Positions 32,459 through 32,626 of a DNA stretch of 32,626 nucleotides are shown here, piece after piece; positions within the stretch are counted from its first letter, which is position 1, and every line of letters begins with the position of its first letter. Origin of the DNA: an uncultured Bacteroidota bacterium (lineage in GTDB: Bacteria > Bacteroidota > Bacteroidia > Chitinophagales > Chitinophagaceae); NCBI GenBank assembly GCA_903839875.1, contig CAIMDZ010000118.1, positions 1 through 32,626 on the forward strand. The letters run 5' to 3'. The notes under the pieces are model-generated. The model had not been told where the DNA came from and did not search any database. It worked only from the letters and a program-made list of their open reading frames with translations. A program made the translations under genes and the position numbers.

Positions 32459-32626
32459 TATGGAAAATTGATCATGTAAATGGGGGCCTTGCCTCGTCCT
32501 GAAATCTGTTTACACGTTGGTTAGATAATCCTGATTTTTGTTTACTGCCATTTCATTTTTTCATTTGCCTAAATAAACGTGAATGTTGTGGTATTTGACC
32601 CCATAGATTTTGCTTAGGAACGATGA

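Larger units (their letters stand above)
32226..32626. other. Upstream region of bamD to the window end, no gene seen
   Basis: 400 bp without a supported gene. It holds the bamD promoter, an inverted repeat CAGAAA/TTTCTG (32307-32328), the phased A-tract repeat at 32430-32458, and a last ATG at 32623 after AGGA that could begin a plus-strand gene beyond the window; that cannot be judged. Confidence 0.5.

Overview
The window comes from a chromosome of a Bacteroidota bacterium, most likely a Chitinophagales/Sphingobacteriia-type lineage (the rank is inference). The evidence is: core type IX secretion (T9SS) genes porV, porU and gldJ; two secreted proteins with T9SS type A C-terminal sorting domains; many lipoproteins; promoters of the Bacteroidota form TTG/TTT-N19-20-TAnnTTTG; a Bacteroidota-type rpoZ; and signal peptides whose first mature residue is Gln. 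It reads as ordinary chromosome with one gene-poor, AT-rich stretch (about 19.9-22.2 kb). I see no rRNA, tRNA, CRISPR array, integrase or intact insertion sequence.

Layout. 0-0.26 kb: one copy of an 80-bp three-hairpin repeat and the porV terminator. 0.26-7.1 kb: porV and porU on the minus strand, divergent from gldJ on the plus strand. PorU (C25-type sortase) and PorV (barrel shuttle) form the outer-membrane attachment complex of the T9SS, and GldJ is a formylglycine-generating-enzyme-like lipoprotein of the same machinery. 7.2-8.5 kb: murF. 8.5-13.9 kb, minus strand: a free-standing protein made only of the large SecD periplasmic domain, then zapA, lspA, a YwqK/MORN-like lipoprotein, a glutaminyl cyclase (M28 fold) and an Omp28-type CxxC lipoprotein. 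14.0-17.8 kb, plus strand: rbfA, an FtsX/LolCE-type permease and acs. 18.2-19.8 kb: an Ig-repeat T9SS cargo protein. 20.1-22.2 kb: a small orphan secreted protein and 1.7 kb with several short repeats and palindromes but no convincing gene. 22.2-24.2 kb: an ECF sigma factor overlapping a gene for a membrane-anchored anti-sigma-like protein with a barrel-like C-terminus. 24.2-28.3 kb: a methyltransferase, an SRPBCC protein, a DinB protein, a second copy of the 80-bp repeat, an M23 peptidase and a Bcp peroxiredoxin. 28.4-30.8 kb: an NHL-repeat T9SS cargo protein. 31.1-32.2 kb, minus strand: bamD then rpoZ.

Common theme. Much of the window deals with getting proteins across and into the envelope: T9SS attachment (porU, porV, gldJ), lipoprotein maturation (lspA), N-terminal Gln cyclisation of exported proteins (the QC-like gene), outer-membrane assembly (bamD), lipoprotein-type export (LolCE-like permease) and T9SS substrates. 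Within that theme the least expected gene is the SecD-domain protein at 8478-9917. It keeps the Bacteroidota SecDF first periplasmic domain end to end but has none of the later SecD/SecF membrane helices.
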